This document shows, in pieces, positions 55,497-64,000 of a stretch of DNA of 64,000 bases (its first letter is position 1; each line of letters opens with the position of its first letter). The stretch spans positions 1 to 64,000 of the forward strand of contig DS022282.1 of assembly GCA_000153745.1 (NCBI GenBank), given 5' to 3'. The notes beneath the pieces were generated by a model, which had not been told where the DNA came from, searched no databases, and saw only the letters and a program-made list of their open reading frames with translations. The position numbers and the translations under genes are program-made. The DNA comes from Rhodobacterales bacterium HTCC2255. Its GTDB lineage: Bacteria; Pseudomonadota; Alphaproteobacteria; Rhodobacterales; Rhodobacteraceae.

Positions 55497-55763
55497 ATGT
55501 CAGTATCAGTAAAAGATAAAGTTCTTATTATCATTGCAGAGCAAGCGATGTTGGAAACATCTGAAATAAAATTAAACATGTCAGTTGAAGATTTAGGATT
55601 GGACAGTCTTGGTCTTGTTGAAGCTATATTCTCTATTGAAGAGACCTTTAGTGTAAATGTGCCATTTAATGCGAATGATCCAACTGCATCAGATTTTGAT
55701 ATAAGCAGTGTAGGAGCCATAATTAAAGCAATTGATAAGTTGGTTATGGAGAAAAGTAATTAA
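55497..55763 (+). CDS. Acyl carrier protein
   Basis: An 88-residue carrier with the phosphopantetheine-attachment serine in DLGLDSLGLVEAIFSIEE. It differs from standard AcpP and lies between lpxD and a ketosynthase. Alphaproteobacteria use special carriers for the long acyl chain of lipid A, so this could be one. Function inferred from context. Confidence 0.88.
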   Translation: MSVSVKDKVLIIIAEQAMLETSEIKLNMSVEDLGLDSLGLVEAIFSIEETFSVNVPFNANDPTASDFDISSVGAIIKAIDKLVMEKSN

Positions 55764-55766
55764 CAA

Positions 55767-56975
55767 ATGGTAAGAGTTGTTATTACAGGACAAGGAACAA
55801 TTAATGCTTTGGGTTCCGATGTTGCATCAACCGTAGACGCTATGGAAAGAGGTCAATCAGGAATATCTTTAATGGACTTTCCAAATGTTGATCGATTGAA
55901 TGTTAAAATTGGTGGGCAAATAAAAGATTTTGACCCCAAAGTATATTTTGACCGCCAAAAAATAACTTTTTATGACCGATTTACTCAGTTTGCATTAATT
56001 GCTGCTAAAGAAGCTATTTTACAATCTGGATTGGTGTTTGAGGGCGAACTTTCTCAATATTCAGGTGTAATATTTGGTACCGCTGGGGGAGGCTTACAAA
56101 CACAAGATGAAAATTATCGTGCTGTTTATGAAGAAGGTAAAAATAGAGTTCATCCATTTGTAGTGCCACGTCTAATGAATAATGCTGCAGTCAGCCATGT
56201 GTCTATGTCAAACAACCTCAAAGGCCCAAGTTTTACTGTTTCGACGGCGTGTGCTTCTTCAAATCATGCAATGGGACAAGCATTTCATTTAATAAGATCA
56301 GGGGCTGCAAAGGTTATGATAGCTGGTGGATCAGAAAGTATGCTTTGTTTCGGGGGAATAAAGGCTTGGGAAGGTCTGAGGGTAATGTCCCAAGATGGCT
56401 GTAGACCTTTTTGTGCAACAAGAAATGGTATGGTGCAAGGAGAAGGAGCGGCAGTTTTCGTGTTTGAGGAATTTGAGCATGCTCGAGCAAGAGGTGCAAA
56501 TATTTTAGCAGAAATATCTGGGTTTGCCATGAGTAGTGACGCTGGTGATATTGTAATGCCATCGGTTGGTGGTGCGAGGCGTGCAATTTTAGCTGCATTA
56601 AATGATGCTAAATTAAATCCAGAAGATATAGGTTATATAAATGCACATGGCACAGGAACAGCAGCTAATGATAAAACTGAGACAGCCGCAATTAAAGAAG
56701 TTTTTAAAAATTACGAAAAAAATATAATGGTTTCATCCACAAAATCAATGCATGGACATTTAATTGGTGGAACTGGAGCAGTTGAGCTGTTGGCATGTAT
56801 AGCTGCACTTAAAGATGGAATAATCGCACCTACAATTGGTTATCAAAAGCATGATCCTAATTGTGATTTAGACATTGTTCCCAACCAAGCAAGGCAAAAG
56901 AAAGTAAACGCAGTTATCAGTAACGCTTTTGCATTTGGTGGGCTCAATGCTGTAATTGCGCTTGAGTCAATATAA
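55767..56975 (+). CDS. Beta-ketoacyl-ACP synthase II-like enzyme
   Basis: A 402-residue condensing enzyme. The catalytic Cys lies in VSTACASSNHAMGQA; both His residues follow in YINAHGTGTAANDK and KSMHGHLIGGTGAVE. It begins 3 nt after the ACP stop, so the two work together. It is probably a specialised FabF for a particular acyl chain and not the housekeeping FabF. Confidence 0.9.
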   Translation: MVRVVITGQGTINALGSDVASTVDAMERGQSGISLMDFPNVDRLNVKIGGQIKDFDPKVYFDRQKITFYDRFTQFALIAAKEAILQSGLVFEGELSQYSGVIFGTAGGGLQTQDENYRAVYEEGKNRVHPFVVPRLMNNAAVSHVSMSNNLKGPSFTVSTACASSNHAMGQAFHLIRSGAAKVMIAGGSESMLCFGGIKAWEGLRVMSQDGCRPFCATRNGMVQGEGAAVFVFEEFEHARARGANILAEISGFAMSSDAGDIVMPSVGGARRAILAALNDAKLNPEDIGYINAHGTGTAANDKTETAAIKEVFKNYEKNIMVSSTKSMHGHLIGGTGAVELLACIAALKDGIIAPTIGYQKHDPNCDLDIVPNQARQKKVNAVISNAFAFGGLNAVIALESI

Positions 56976-57533
56976 CTATTGTGTGGGTTGAGGGACAGAG
57001 TTCCAAGCCGCGGTAAAGCCTTTTAATGATAAATTTAATTCAAAAGGTTCATTGGGTGTAGCGATTGATACCACGTAGACTTTGCCATTTGCCCCTTTTT
57101 TCATAGAGACGACATCTTCTTCCGTTAAGCCAAAACGAGCAATACAACCACTTTGTTCACACCAGCCATAAGGATATTGACGAACTTTTTGTTCATCGAT
57201 ATGCCAGCCCAATTGTGCCTCTAATGAAGTACCAAGTGGGGTAATTAGAGTAATTCCTGCGGAAGCTTGGTTGCCTACTGGCAATATCTCAATATTAATT
57301 TCTGCAACAGAGATATCATTTTTATCTTTGAGCAATTGATATAGAGTGCAAGTCTCTGCATCAGATAATTTAACACATCTAACTTCCCACGATCCATGTG
57401 TCTCACGAATGTATGGCCCTGTATCTTCTATTTTTTGGGCCTCAACTGGAAATTCTTCATCTTTAGATTGCGCAAATAATGGGCTGCTGATGGCTAAATT
57501 TATTACAAGAAATGTAAAAGTTAAAAATTTCAT
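56976..57533 (-). CDS. Invasion-associated locus B (IalB) family protein
   Basis: A 185-residue exported protein with a signal peptide (about 1-21, ending SPLFA) and the IalB pattern: HGSWEVRCVKL with conserved Cys, a second Cys in CTLYQ, and GWCEQSGCIARFGL with two more. IalB-like proteins are periplasmic and of unknown general role. The stop directly adjoins the convergent ketosynthase gene. Confidence 0.85.
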   Translation of the reverse strand: MKFLTFTFLVINLAISSPLFAQSKDEEFPVEAQKIEDTGPYIRETHGSWEVRCVKLSDAETCTLYQLLKDKNDISVAEINIEILPVGNQASAGITLITPLGTSLEAQLGWHIDEQKVRQYPYGWCEQSGCIARFGLTEEDVVSMKKGANGKVYVVSIATPNEPFELNLSLKGFTAAWNSVPQPTQ

Positions 57534-57601
57534 ATTTAATACTCACTTAGTTTATAAGATGTTTATCTTTTGCAAATTATAATGTCATCAAATTTATGTA
57601 A

Positions 57602-58918
57602 TTACAAAGTTCTAACTTTCAATTTTGTAATACGATTTTGATCTCGGCCTGCTATTTCAAATCTAAATCCATGAAAACTGAATACTTGACCAATTTTTGG
57701 TATCATTTGTGCTTCATGTATTACTAATCCTGCAATTGTATTTGCTTCATCATCGGGTAGATTCCACTCATGCATTCTGTTTACATCTCTTATGGTTGCA
57801 GAACCATCTATCTTGAAGTTACCTGATGTATCTTTTCCATCAAGAATCTCAGCATCCTCATCATGTTCATCTGTGATTTCACCAACTATTTCTTCAAGAA
57901 TGTCTTCTAAAGTTATTAATCCTTGTAAATCCCCGTACTCATCTACAACCAAAGCAAAGTGAGCTTTCCGAAGCAAGAATTCCCTCATTTGATCGTCTAA
58001 AGGTGTAGTTTCAGGCACAAAATAGGGCTCCCGAGCTATATCGATAATATTTAAACGATCTATAGCATCAGGACCTCCATCCTCACCTCTTACTAATTTA
58101 TCAACTTCTCGTAATAAATCTTTTGTATGGATAACTCCTATTATGTTTTCGGGTTCGTCCTTAAATATTGGTAGACGTGTATAGCGAGAAGCTAAACTTT
58201 GCGTAACTATGTCTTGAGGACTTGCTGCCGCATCGATTATTTCGATATCTGATCTATGCAGCATGATTTCTTCTACTTCACGGTCTTTTAAGTCTAAAGC
58301 CCCTAACAATCGATCACGATCATCTTTTTCAAAATTTCCTTCTGAGTGGCTTAAAGCAATTGCACCCGCAATTTCTTTTTGTGCGGCATCATCTTCATCT
58401 AGACCGGTCATTTTTGCACCAAATAGTCTAAGAATAGCGCGAACTGTAATTCTAACCGTTGCAACTATGGGGGCAAATATTATCACAAGGGCTCTTATTG
58501 GTGCCGAAACAAAGCTAGCTGCGCCTTCAGAATTAGAAATTGCGTAGGTTTTTGGTAATACTTCAGCAAAAATCAAAACTAACAATGTCATGACAAGTGT
58601 CGCTAATGCAACGCCACTATCTCCAAATAAACGAGTGAATAAACTGGTTGCCAGAGCTGCAGCTAAAATGTTGACAAGATTATTTCCAAGTAGAACTGCT
58701 CCAATTAATCTTTCGGTATCTTCCGTAAGCGCTAGTGCACGTTTGGCGCCCCTTGAGCCCTTATCTGCCATGGAATGAAGTTTACCGCGACTAGCTGCGG
58801 TAAGTGCCGTCTCTGAGCCAGAAAAAAAAGCTGATATGCCTAACAATACAAATATTGCTAAGATTGTCAGCCAAGAGCTAGCATCAATATTTTCAATAAC
58901 AGCGTAAACCGTTTGCAT
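57602..58918 (-). CDS. CNNM/CorC-family membrane protein (HlyC/CorC)
   Basis: A 438-residue protein. The N-terminal DUF21 domain has about four hydrophobic segments (SGSETALTAASRGKLH). Two CBS domains follow (about 220-340) with LPIFKDEPENIIGVIHTKDLL and FALVVDEYGDLQGLITLEDILEEIVGEI. The C-terminal CorC_HlyC domain ends at RITKLKV. Such proteins export or help Mg/Co homeostasis. Encoded near xerD and aroK as in roseobacters. Confidence 0.9.
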   Translation of the reverse strand: MQTVYAVIENIDASSWLTILAIFVLLGISAFFSGSETALTAASRGKLHSMADKGSRGAKRALALTEDTERLIGAVLLGNNLVNILAAALATSLFTRLFGDSGVALATLVMTLLVLIFAEVLPKTYAISNSEGAASFVSAPIRALVIIFAPIVATVRITVRAILRLFGAKMTGLDEDDAAQKEIAGAIALSHSEGNFEKDDRDRLLGALDLKDREVEEIMLHRSDIEIIDAAASPQDIVTQSLASRYTRLPIFKDEPENIIGVIHTKDLLREVDKLVRGEDGGPDAIDRLNIIDIAREPYFVPETTPLDDQMREFLLRKAHFALVVDEYGDLQGLITLEDILEEIVGEITDEHDEDAEILDGKDTSGNFKIDGSATIRDVNRMHEWNLPDDEANTIAGLVIHEAQMIPKIGQVFSFHGFRFEIAGRDQNRITKLKVRTL

Positions 58919-58987
58919 TACTATTTTAACCTTTCAAAATATTATTCAAATACTAGTATAGCCTTCATTTATCGATTGGGAAATAGC

Positions 58988-59788
58988 ATGAAGAAAGTTG
59001 ATTTAGGAGACTTGAGGGGTGATATTGTTATTTTTGGTGGAGTATATTCTAATTTACATGCTCTTGAAGCACTAATCAATCATACAATAAATTGTGGTAT
59101 TTCGCCAGATAATGTAATCTGTACTGGGGATGTGGTAGCATATTGTGCTTATGCAGAAGACAGTGTGAAATTAATTCGAGAATTTGGATGTCATGTTTTA
59201 GCAGGAAATTGTGAGCAACAACTTGCAAAGAAATCTAAGGATTGCGGATGTGGATTTGAAGAAGGTTCAGTTTGTTCAATATTGTCAAAAACGTGGTATG
59301 CCCATGCAAAATCACAAGTTTCTGACCTGTCTTTGGATTGGATGTCAAACTTACCTGAGCGAATAGTATTTAACCATGATGGATTGAGGTATGGTGTCGT
59401 TCACGGAGGTGCCTCAGATATATCTAAATTTGTTTGGCCAGTTGATAGTGATGGAATTTTAGAGGATGAATTTAATTTATTACAAACGCAAATTGGTAAA
59501 CTGGATTGTTTAGTGGCTGGGCATACTGGCATTCCAATGATACGTGATTTTAATAAAAAGAAATGGTTAAATTCGGGAGCAATTGGACTGCCATCAAATG
59601 ATGGTAATATTGATACCAATTTTTTAACTATCACAACAAAAAATATAAAAATCAATAAATTAGAGTATGATATTAATGCTGCATATCAGGCAATGCAAGC
59701 AACATCACTTATCCAAGGTTATCATAATACACTTAGAACTGGCTATTGGCCCAGTCAGGAAACATTACCTGTAAGTATGAGGGTTTAG
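58988..59788 (+). CDS. Calcineurin-like metallophosphoesterase
   Basis: A 266-residue phosphoesterase. The signature parts are GGVYSNLHALEAL (where GD.H is usual), the central ICTGDVVAYC, GNCEQQ, and the C-terminal VAGHTGIPM with metal His. The first motif is FGGVYSNLHA, with Gly-Val-Tyr replacing Asp-Ile-His, so one metal ligand may be missing. Start ATG 58988 is chosen because upstream residues are not protein-like. Its stop overlaps the convergent xerD by 4 nt. Confidence 0.75.
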   Translation: MKKVDLGDLRGDIVIFGGVYSNLHALEALINHTINCGISPDNVICTGDVVAYCAYAEDSVKLIREFGCHVLAGNCEQQLAKKSKDCGCGFEEGSVCSILSKTWYAHAKSQVSDLSLDWMSNLPERIVFNHDGLRYGVVHGGASDISKFVWPVDSDGILEDEFNLLQTQIGKLDCLVAGHTGIPMIRDFNKKKWLNSGAIGLPSNDGNIDTNFLTITTKNIKINKLEYDINAAYQAMQATSLIQGYHNTLRTGYWPSQETLPVSMRV

Positions 59789-60711
59789 TGTGCTAGTGGA
59801 TGATGTTCAAAAACTAATGATTTTATATTTTCATCCAAAACATGCGTATATATTTCTGTTGTAGCAACGTCAGCATGGCCTAATAGCATTTGAATTACTC
59901 TTAGATCTGCACCGTTCGCCAGTAAATGTGATGCAAAAGCATGTCGGAGTGTATGGGGTGATACTTTGTTAGGTGAAATGCCTGCTTTTATACAAAGCTC
60001 TTTGATAAAAACATAAAATCTCACTCTTGTAATGTGGCCTAATTTTGAGTGAGATGGAAATAAGAATTTTGATTCTTGCAGGCCTTTTTTCTTATTTATT
60101 TCTTGTTGGCTATTCCAATCAACAAGATAAGCAGCAATGGCCATTTTTGCTGGTGTTGAAAGGGGAACAAGGCGTTCTTTTCCACCTTTTCCTTTTATTA
60201 AGAGCATTTCTGGATTTCCACGTACTGATATAACAGGTAAAGAAACAAGTTCTGATACCCTCATACCTGTTGCATATAAAACATGCATTAAACAGGTATT
60301 TCGTTTTTTATCTCTTGGTGAACGACCTATTTGGGTGGATGTGTCCAAAAGTTTATTAATTTCGTTTTCTGAAAGATAGTTAGGAAGCTTTCTTTTCGAT
60401 TTTGGACCTTTAATTTCATTTGATGGATTATCTTTTATCAAAGATTCGTCATACCCATATCGGTAAATTTGTTTGATTGTAGACAAATGCCTTGCGCGAG
60501 TGGATTCTGACATTCCATGATTATCTAAACTTATAATATAATTTTCTATATCTTTTCGATTTGCCTTGTATAAATCTATTCTTTTTTTTGATAAAAATCT
60601 TGTAAATGCCTCTAAATCTCTTTTGTATGCCAGAAGTGTATTTTTAGAAGCGTTTCGCTCAGCGTGAATGGTTTCTAAAAAATTATCTATTAATTTGTTG
60701 TTTTTACTCAT
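59785..60711 (-). CDS. xerD: Tyrosine recombinase XerD
   Basis: A 308-residue tyrosine recombinase. The N-terminal SAM-like domain has NTLLAYKRDLEAF. Catalytic residues are in order: Arg in YATGMRVSELV, Lys after it, His-x-x-Arg in SPHTLRHAFASHLL, His in LLGHADVATTEIYTHV and the nucleophilic Tyr of IYTHV. Works at dif with XerC to resolve chromosome dimers. Located beside aroK as in relatives, so it is the chromosomal enzyme and not an island integrase. Confidence 0.9.
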   Translation of the reverse strand: MSKNNKLIDNFLETIHAERNASKNTLLAYKRDLEAFTRFLSKKRIDLYKANRKDIENYIISLDNHGMSESTRARHLSTIKQIYRYGYDESLIKDNPSNEIKGPKSKRKLPNYLSENEINKLLDTSTQIGRSPRDKKRNTCLMHVLYATGMRVSELVSLPVISVRGNPEMLLIKGKGGKERLVPLSTPAKMAIAAYLVDWNSQQEINKKKGLQESKFLFPSHSKLGHITRVRFYVFIKELCIKAGISPNKVSPHTLRHAFASHLLANGADLRVIQMLLGHADVATTEIYTHVLDENIKSLVFEHHPLAH

Positions 60712-60729
60712 TTTATTAAAAGAATAGAT

Positions 60730-60867
60730 TCAAGTATCATTTGGCATTTGAATTTTCTCAGTAATAATTTCTTGTGGTGCTGATAAATCACCAAAGAACG
60801 AATATCCGATTAAGAATAGCAATATAATTATAATAAGATAAAAAGAATATTTTAAAAGTTTACCCAT
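60730..60867 (-). CDS. Conserved small membrane protein (45 aa)
   Basis: A 45-residue protein with a single membrane helix (MGKLLKYSFYLIIIILLFLI) and a short tail. Rhodobacterales carry a similar small protein between xerD and aroK, so it is probably real. The start at 60867 is preferred to the longer frame beginning at 60978. Function unknown. Confidence 0.6.
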   Translation of the reverse strand: MGKLLKYSFYLIIIILLFLIGYSFFGDLSAPQEIITEKIQMPNDT

Positions 60868-61002
60868 TATATTGCTTTCTTTAATTAGCGTAATCATTTT
60901 GCTACAATTCATTACAATATTATCATAGGTAATAGAAATTAAAATGGATATTAATGTAATTAAAGTTAAGATAAGCAATCTTAAGCCGAAAATAGGATTT
61001 AG

Positions 61003-61563
61003 ATGGAATATAATCTATCAAAAACAATAGTTTTAATAGGTCTCATGGGCGCAGGTAAAACTGCTATTGGGACAATTCTAGCAGAGCATCTTGGTGTTGA
61101 TTTTGTTGATTCTGATGAAGAAATTTCTCGTGCAGCTAATATGTCCATACCAGAAATCTTTGATCGAGATGGAGAAGATTTTTTCAGACTCAAGGAAACT
61201 CAAATAATTGGGCGATTATTAGGTTCAAGACCACATATCCTATCAACTGGTGGTGGAGCATTTTTATCAAATGAAAATAGAAAAATGATTTCTGGAAACG
61301 CGGTCTCTGTTTGGCTTGATGCAGAACTAGAAACTCTTTGGGATAGAGTAAAAGAAAAAAAATCAAGACCATTATTAATGGTGAAGGATCCTAAAACTGC
61401 ATTAAAAAATCTATACATTTCTCGCAAACCTCAATATGCAAAAGCAAATATCAGAGTAAAAGCCCTTCATAGTCAAACAAAAGAAGTAATGGTCGATCGT
61501 GTTATTCAAACATTACTTGCAGATCCAATATCAGGATTATCGAAAGTAGAAAAAAATGCATGA
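61003..61563 (+). CDS. aroK: Shikimate kinase
   Basis: A 186-residue kinase. P-loop LMGAGKTAIG, the shikimate-binding Asp in DSDEEISRAA and the GGGAFLSNEN motif. Works in aromatic amino acid synthesis. Its stop overlaps the aroB start by 8 nt. Confidence 0.95.
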   Translation: MEYNLSKTIVLIGLMGAGKTAIGTILAEHLGVDFVDSDEEISRAANMSIPEIFDRDGEDFFRLKETQIIGRLLGSRPHILSTGGGAFLSNENRKMISGNAVSVWLDAELETLWDRVKEKKSRPLLMVKDPKTALKNLYISRKPQYAKANIRVKALHSQTKEVMVDRVIQTLLADPISGLSKVEKNA

Positions 61564-62662
61564 TAAAGTTGATGTAAAATTAGGTAATCGATCATATTCA
61601 ATTCATATAGGTACTGATTTATTAAAATCAGCTGGAGATTTTATTCTCCCATTATTGCGTAGAAAAAAAGTTGCCATAATTACTGATAGTAATATTGCCG
61701 CATTACATTTGAATGATTTAAAACAAAGTCTAGTAAGTTATGACATTGATATATCAGTTCTTACGCTTCCTCCTGGTGAGAGAACGAAGTCATGGGAATA
61801 TATTGAAAAAACGGTTGAGTGGCTACTTGCTGAACATATCGAAAGAGATGATGTGATAATAGCTTTTGGTGGTGGCGTTATTGGCGATCTTGTAGGTTTT
61901 GCGGCCTCAATATTACGAAGAGGGGTTCGATTTGTTCAAATTCCTACAAGTTTATTGGCGCAAGTGGACAGTTCTGTAGGTGGGAAAACTGGCATTAATT
62001 CATTAAATGGAAAAAATCTTATTGGTGCATTTAACCAACCACAAATGGTATTAATCGACATAAATCTTTTGGATACTTTGTCTGCAAGAGACTTTTTAGC
62101 CGGATATGGCGAAGTTATGAAGTATGGCCTTTTAGGCGATTGTGATTTCTTTGAATGGTTGGAAGATAATGCATTAGATATGGCAAAAGGAAATACTGAA
62201 AAGAGAATTTATGCGGTTAAACGATCTTGTGAGATGAAAGCGGATATCGTTTCGCAAGATGAGCAGGAAAAAGGACAAAGAGCTTTATTAAATCTAGGGC
62301 ATACATTTTGTCATGCTTTAGAGACGGCTACTGGGCTTTCAGACCGATTATTGCATGGTGAAGGGGTTGGTATTGGGTGTGCACTAGCATTTGAAACTTC
62401 AATGAGGTTAGGGCTATGCCCTCAAGAAACACCAAGTAGAGTTCGTGCCCATTTAACAAAAATGGGAATGAAAGTAAGCCTTTCTGATATTCCGGGCAAT
62501 TTACCAAATTCTGAAGAATTAATAAAGCTTATGAAACAAGATAAAAAAGCTGTTGATGGTAAAATTGCATTTATAATGGCAAAAGAAATTGGAAATGCAT
62601 TTATTTTGCCAGATATTGATCTTGATATTGTAAAAAATGTTTTAAACGATGCTTTAATTTAA
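61556..62662 (+). CDS. aroB: 3-dehydroquinate synthase
   Basis: A 368-residue enzyme of the shikimate pathway. The NAD loop is FGGGVIGDLVGFAASILRRG, and the metal and substrate region has GYGEVMKYGLLGD, LNLGHTFCHALE and the lysine region FNQPQMVL. Coupled to aroK by overlap. Its stop overlaps the convergent thioredoxin-like gene by 9 nt. Confidence 0.95.
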   Translation: MHDKVDVKLGNRSYSIHIGTDLLKSAGDFILPLLRRKKVAIITDSNIAALHLNDLKQSLVSYDIDISVLTLPPGERTKSWEYIEKTVEWLLAEHIERDDVIIAFGGGVIGDLVGFAASILRRGVRFVQIPTSLLAQVDSSVGGKTGINSLNGKNLIGAFNQPQMVLIDINLLDTLSARDFLAGYGEVMKYGLLGDCDFFEWLEDNALDMAKGNTEKRIYAVKRSCEMKADIVSQDEQEKGQRALLNLGHTFCHALETATGLSDRLLHGEGVGIGCALAFETSMRLGLCPQETPSRVRAHLTKMGMKVSLSDIPGNLPNSEELIKLMKQDKKAVDGKIAFIMAKEIGNAFILPDIDLDIVKNVLNDALI

Positions 62663-63289
62663 TAGTTTTTTTAACTCTTCAAGTAATACTTCTCTATTAT
62701 ATCCACGGTACCAATTATCGCCATTTCGCTTCTTCTCTAGAGTTTTCAATTCATGAGTGCTTGGCATATCTTTTGAAAATAAACCGTTTTGATCTACCGT
62801 ATAAATAAAAGGTATAGAATCTTTAATGTGTTCTGCTCCACCTGTTTCAAATAAAACGTCATATCCATCAAATGAGTGTTGAGCTTCAATATTAGCAACA
62901 ATGAAATTCTGAGAAACAAAAGCGTTTAATTCATTAGCTTGTTTTATTTCGGCTATTGATGGACGTTCATCTAAATCGTATCCTTGCTGACCTTCAAGTT
63001 TATAGCTGAATTTACCATAATTTCCCTTTATGTGTTCTTTAAATACATGACACCAGATACACCATTCTGCTCCATATATTATTAGAACAGTTTTATCTGT
63101 TTCGATAGCTTCAAGTAGAGCTTTTTTTAAAACATCTTTTTGGTATCCACACTCATCATATGATAATGCTCGTCCTGCGAAACAATCTTTATCTATTGAT
63201 TTTGGGTAGAATATAACTTTTTCATTCGCCAATGATGGTTGGGATATTAGCAGTAATATAACAAAAAATAATTTAATTAAGAAGAACAA
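62654..63289 (-). CDS. Exported thioredoxin-like protein
   Basis: About 211 residues. A signal peptide-like N-terminus (FFLIKLFFVILLLISQPSLA) precedes a thioredoxin-like domain with a CxxC centre (IIYGAEWCIWCHVFKEH). Extra cysteines lie before it (KDCFAGRALSYDECGY). TTG at 63289 follows a perfect GGAGG and is preferred to ATG 63322. Probably a periplasmic thiol reductase or a partner for the radical SAM protein whose gene it overlaps by 13 nt. Confidence 0.78.
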   Translation of the reverse strand: MFFLIKLFFVILLLISQPSLANEKVIFYPKSIDKDCFAGRALSYDECGYQKDVLKKALLEAIETDKTVLIIYGAEWCIWCHVFKEHIKGNYGKFSYKLEGQQGYDLDERPSIAEIKQANELNAFVSQNFIVANIEAQHSFDGYDVLFETGGAEHIKDSIPFIYTVDQNGLFSKDMPSTHELKTLEKKRNGDNWYRGYNREVLLEELKKLLN

Positions 63290-64000
63290 CTTGCACCTCC
63301 CAAAACACAAAATTTTGCACAATGGGGGTGATTTAATTTTACAGAGACTTCTGCTTCTTCCAATGAATTACCCATTTCGAATTCTTTTGAATAGGGCAGT
63401 AATGTGCAGGCAACAACAGAAGGTTTTTTTGCGCCTTTTCTTTTTACAACCATTCTTGAAGATGCACACATTACATCTTTTGGAGATTTATTAAGAATTC
63501 CCCAACATTCAGTAGTAATTTCTGGAACATCAATTTTTTCGTCGATTTCAGGAAAAAGTACAGTAACATTGGGATCATTGGCATCAATTTCAAACTTGTT
63601 ATCATTGAAAAGTTTAGCATAACCAAGTCTGCTATCTATATCACTATCTCCCCAAACGGTACGACCAGCAATAGCCATTTTAAATCCCTTATCGCGAAGC
63701 CATTTCATACCATTTAAAGTAATATTGTAACTTCCTTTGCCTCTTTCAGTATCATGCAATTTGGCAGTATAGTGGTCTAAAGATACTCTTAATGTTAATC
63801 TTTCGTTATATTTTGATCTTAGATCAAGTAAGCCATTTTGAACTGATTTGCGCATCATTGGCAGCATAGCATTTGTTAAAATTAATACTTTATAATTGCG
63901 TTCTAAACATCTGCGAGCAATTTCAATCATATCTGGATTTAAAAATGGCTCACCACCAGTAAATGCAATTTCATTTGTTGCCCATTCTCTTTGATCTATT
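63277..64000 (-). CDS. Radical SAM protein (C-terminal part; N-terminus beyond the window)
   Basis: The reading frame is open to the window edge at 64000. The visible part has the radical SAM core feature IAFTGGEPFLNPDM and following strands (LTLRVSLDHY). The CxxxCxxC cluster motif is not visible and lies beyond the edge. The C-terminus has its own cysteine-rich segment HPHCAKFCVLGGASCSS, perhaps for an auxiliary cluster or metal. An internal Cys lies in ITTECWGIL. Reaction unknown. The thioredoxin-like gene is downstream and overlaps. Confidence 0.82.
   Translation of the reverse strand, partial: IDQREWATNEIAFTGGEPFLNPDMIEIARRCLERNYKVLILTNAMLPMMRKSVQNGLLDLRSKYNERLTLRVSLDHYTAKLHDTERGKGSYNITLNGMKWLRDKGFKMAIAGRTVWGDSDIDSRLGYAKLFNDNKFEIDANDPNVTVLFPEIDEKIDVPEITTECWGILNKSPKDVMCASSRMVVKRKGAKKPSVVACTLLPYSKEFEMGNSLEEAEVSVKLNHPHCAKFCVLGGASCSS

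Noticed and set aside
59785-60711. XerD as the missing island integrase
   Set aside because: It lies next to aroK and a conserved small protein as in relatives and is 50 kb from the tRNA-Ser insertion.

Overview
The window comes from a compact, AT-rich alphaproteobacterial chromosome. It resembles the streamlined marine Rhodobacterales-like lineages of low GC content, although genus and species cannot be fixed from the sequence. Reasons for the placement are the dac-tmk-holB-tatD-MBL order, obgE-proB-proA, CNNM/CorC plus xerD, a small membrane protein and aroK-aroB, a propionyl-CoA to succinyl-CoA module, an IalB-family protein, and TRAP and polyamine-type ABC transporters. Genes are tightly packed: many neighbours overlap by 1-13 nt and most intergenic gaps are short.

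Layout. 0-2.3 kb: end of a solute-binding protein gene, a terminator-like hairpin and two ABC permeases. 2.2-7.7 kb (minus strand): AEC transporter, then an operon dac-tmk-holB-tatD-MBL hydrolase. 7.9 kb: tRNA-Ser(UGA). 8-16 kb: an accessory stretch with a CoiA-like nuclease, a lyase-like exported protein, an (R)-amine-transaminase-like enzyme, an exported agmatine-deiminase-family protein, a 34-residue exported peptide, and many 94-106-residue proteins of the DUF1330, DUF3303, ABM-like and NTF2-like kinds. 16-20 kb: FKBP-rhodanese fusion, folD, another DUF1330 protein, LysE exporter. 19.4-24 kb: FCD-type GntR regulator divergent from a TRAP transporter and a maleate-isomerase-like enzyme. 24-30.4 kb (minus strand): metA, a P-loop protein, EamA transporters, FkbM methyltransferase, isochorismatase-family hydrolase. 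30-39 kb: guaA, an MttB-family methyltransferase, tpiA, A-type Fe-S protein and sufT-like gene, tgt, lon, tRNA-Val. 40-50 kb: tRNA-Asp, MaoC hydratase, LysR regulator, mmsA, pccB, pccA, methylmalonyl-CoA mutase and epimerase. 50-57 kb: rplU-rpmA, obgE-proB-proA, lpxD-acp-fabF. 57-64 kb: IalB, CNNM/CorC, phosphoesterase, xerD, aroK-aroB, a thioredoxin-like protein and a truncated radical SAM gene.

How genes work together. MmsA makes propionyl-CoA from methylmalonate semialdehyde, and PccAB, epimerase and mutase would take it to succinyl-CoA. However, the encoded PccA lacks the biotin-attachment segment. The TRAP transporter and maleate-isomerase-like enzyme look like one uptake and conversion unit under the divergent GntR protein.

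The most unusual signal is in the accessory stretch. Three divergent intergenic regions (about 9.17, 12.84 and 15.34 kb) share a nearly identical element of about 33 bp, with fixed distances to the start codons on both sides. It looks like a compact bidirectional promoter/operator that ties six otherwise unrelated transcription units, mostly encoding small proteins, into one local regulon. The same stretch begins at tRNA-Ser and carries an inverted 21-nt copy of the tRNA 3' end at 10981-11001, which suggests an old integration event without a surviving integrase.
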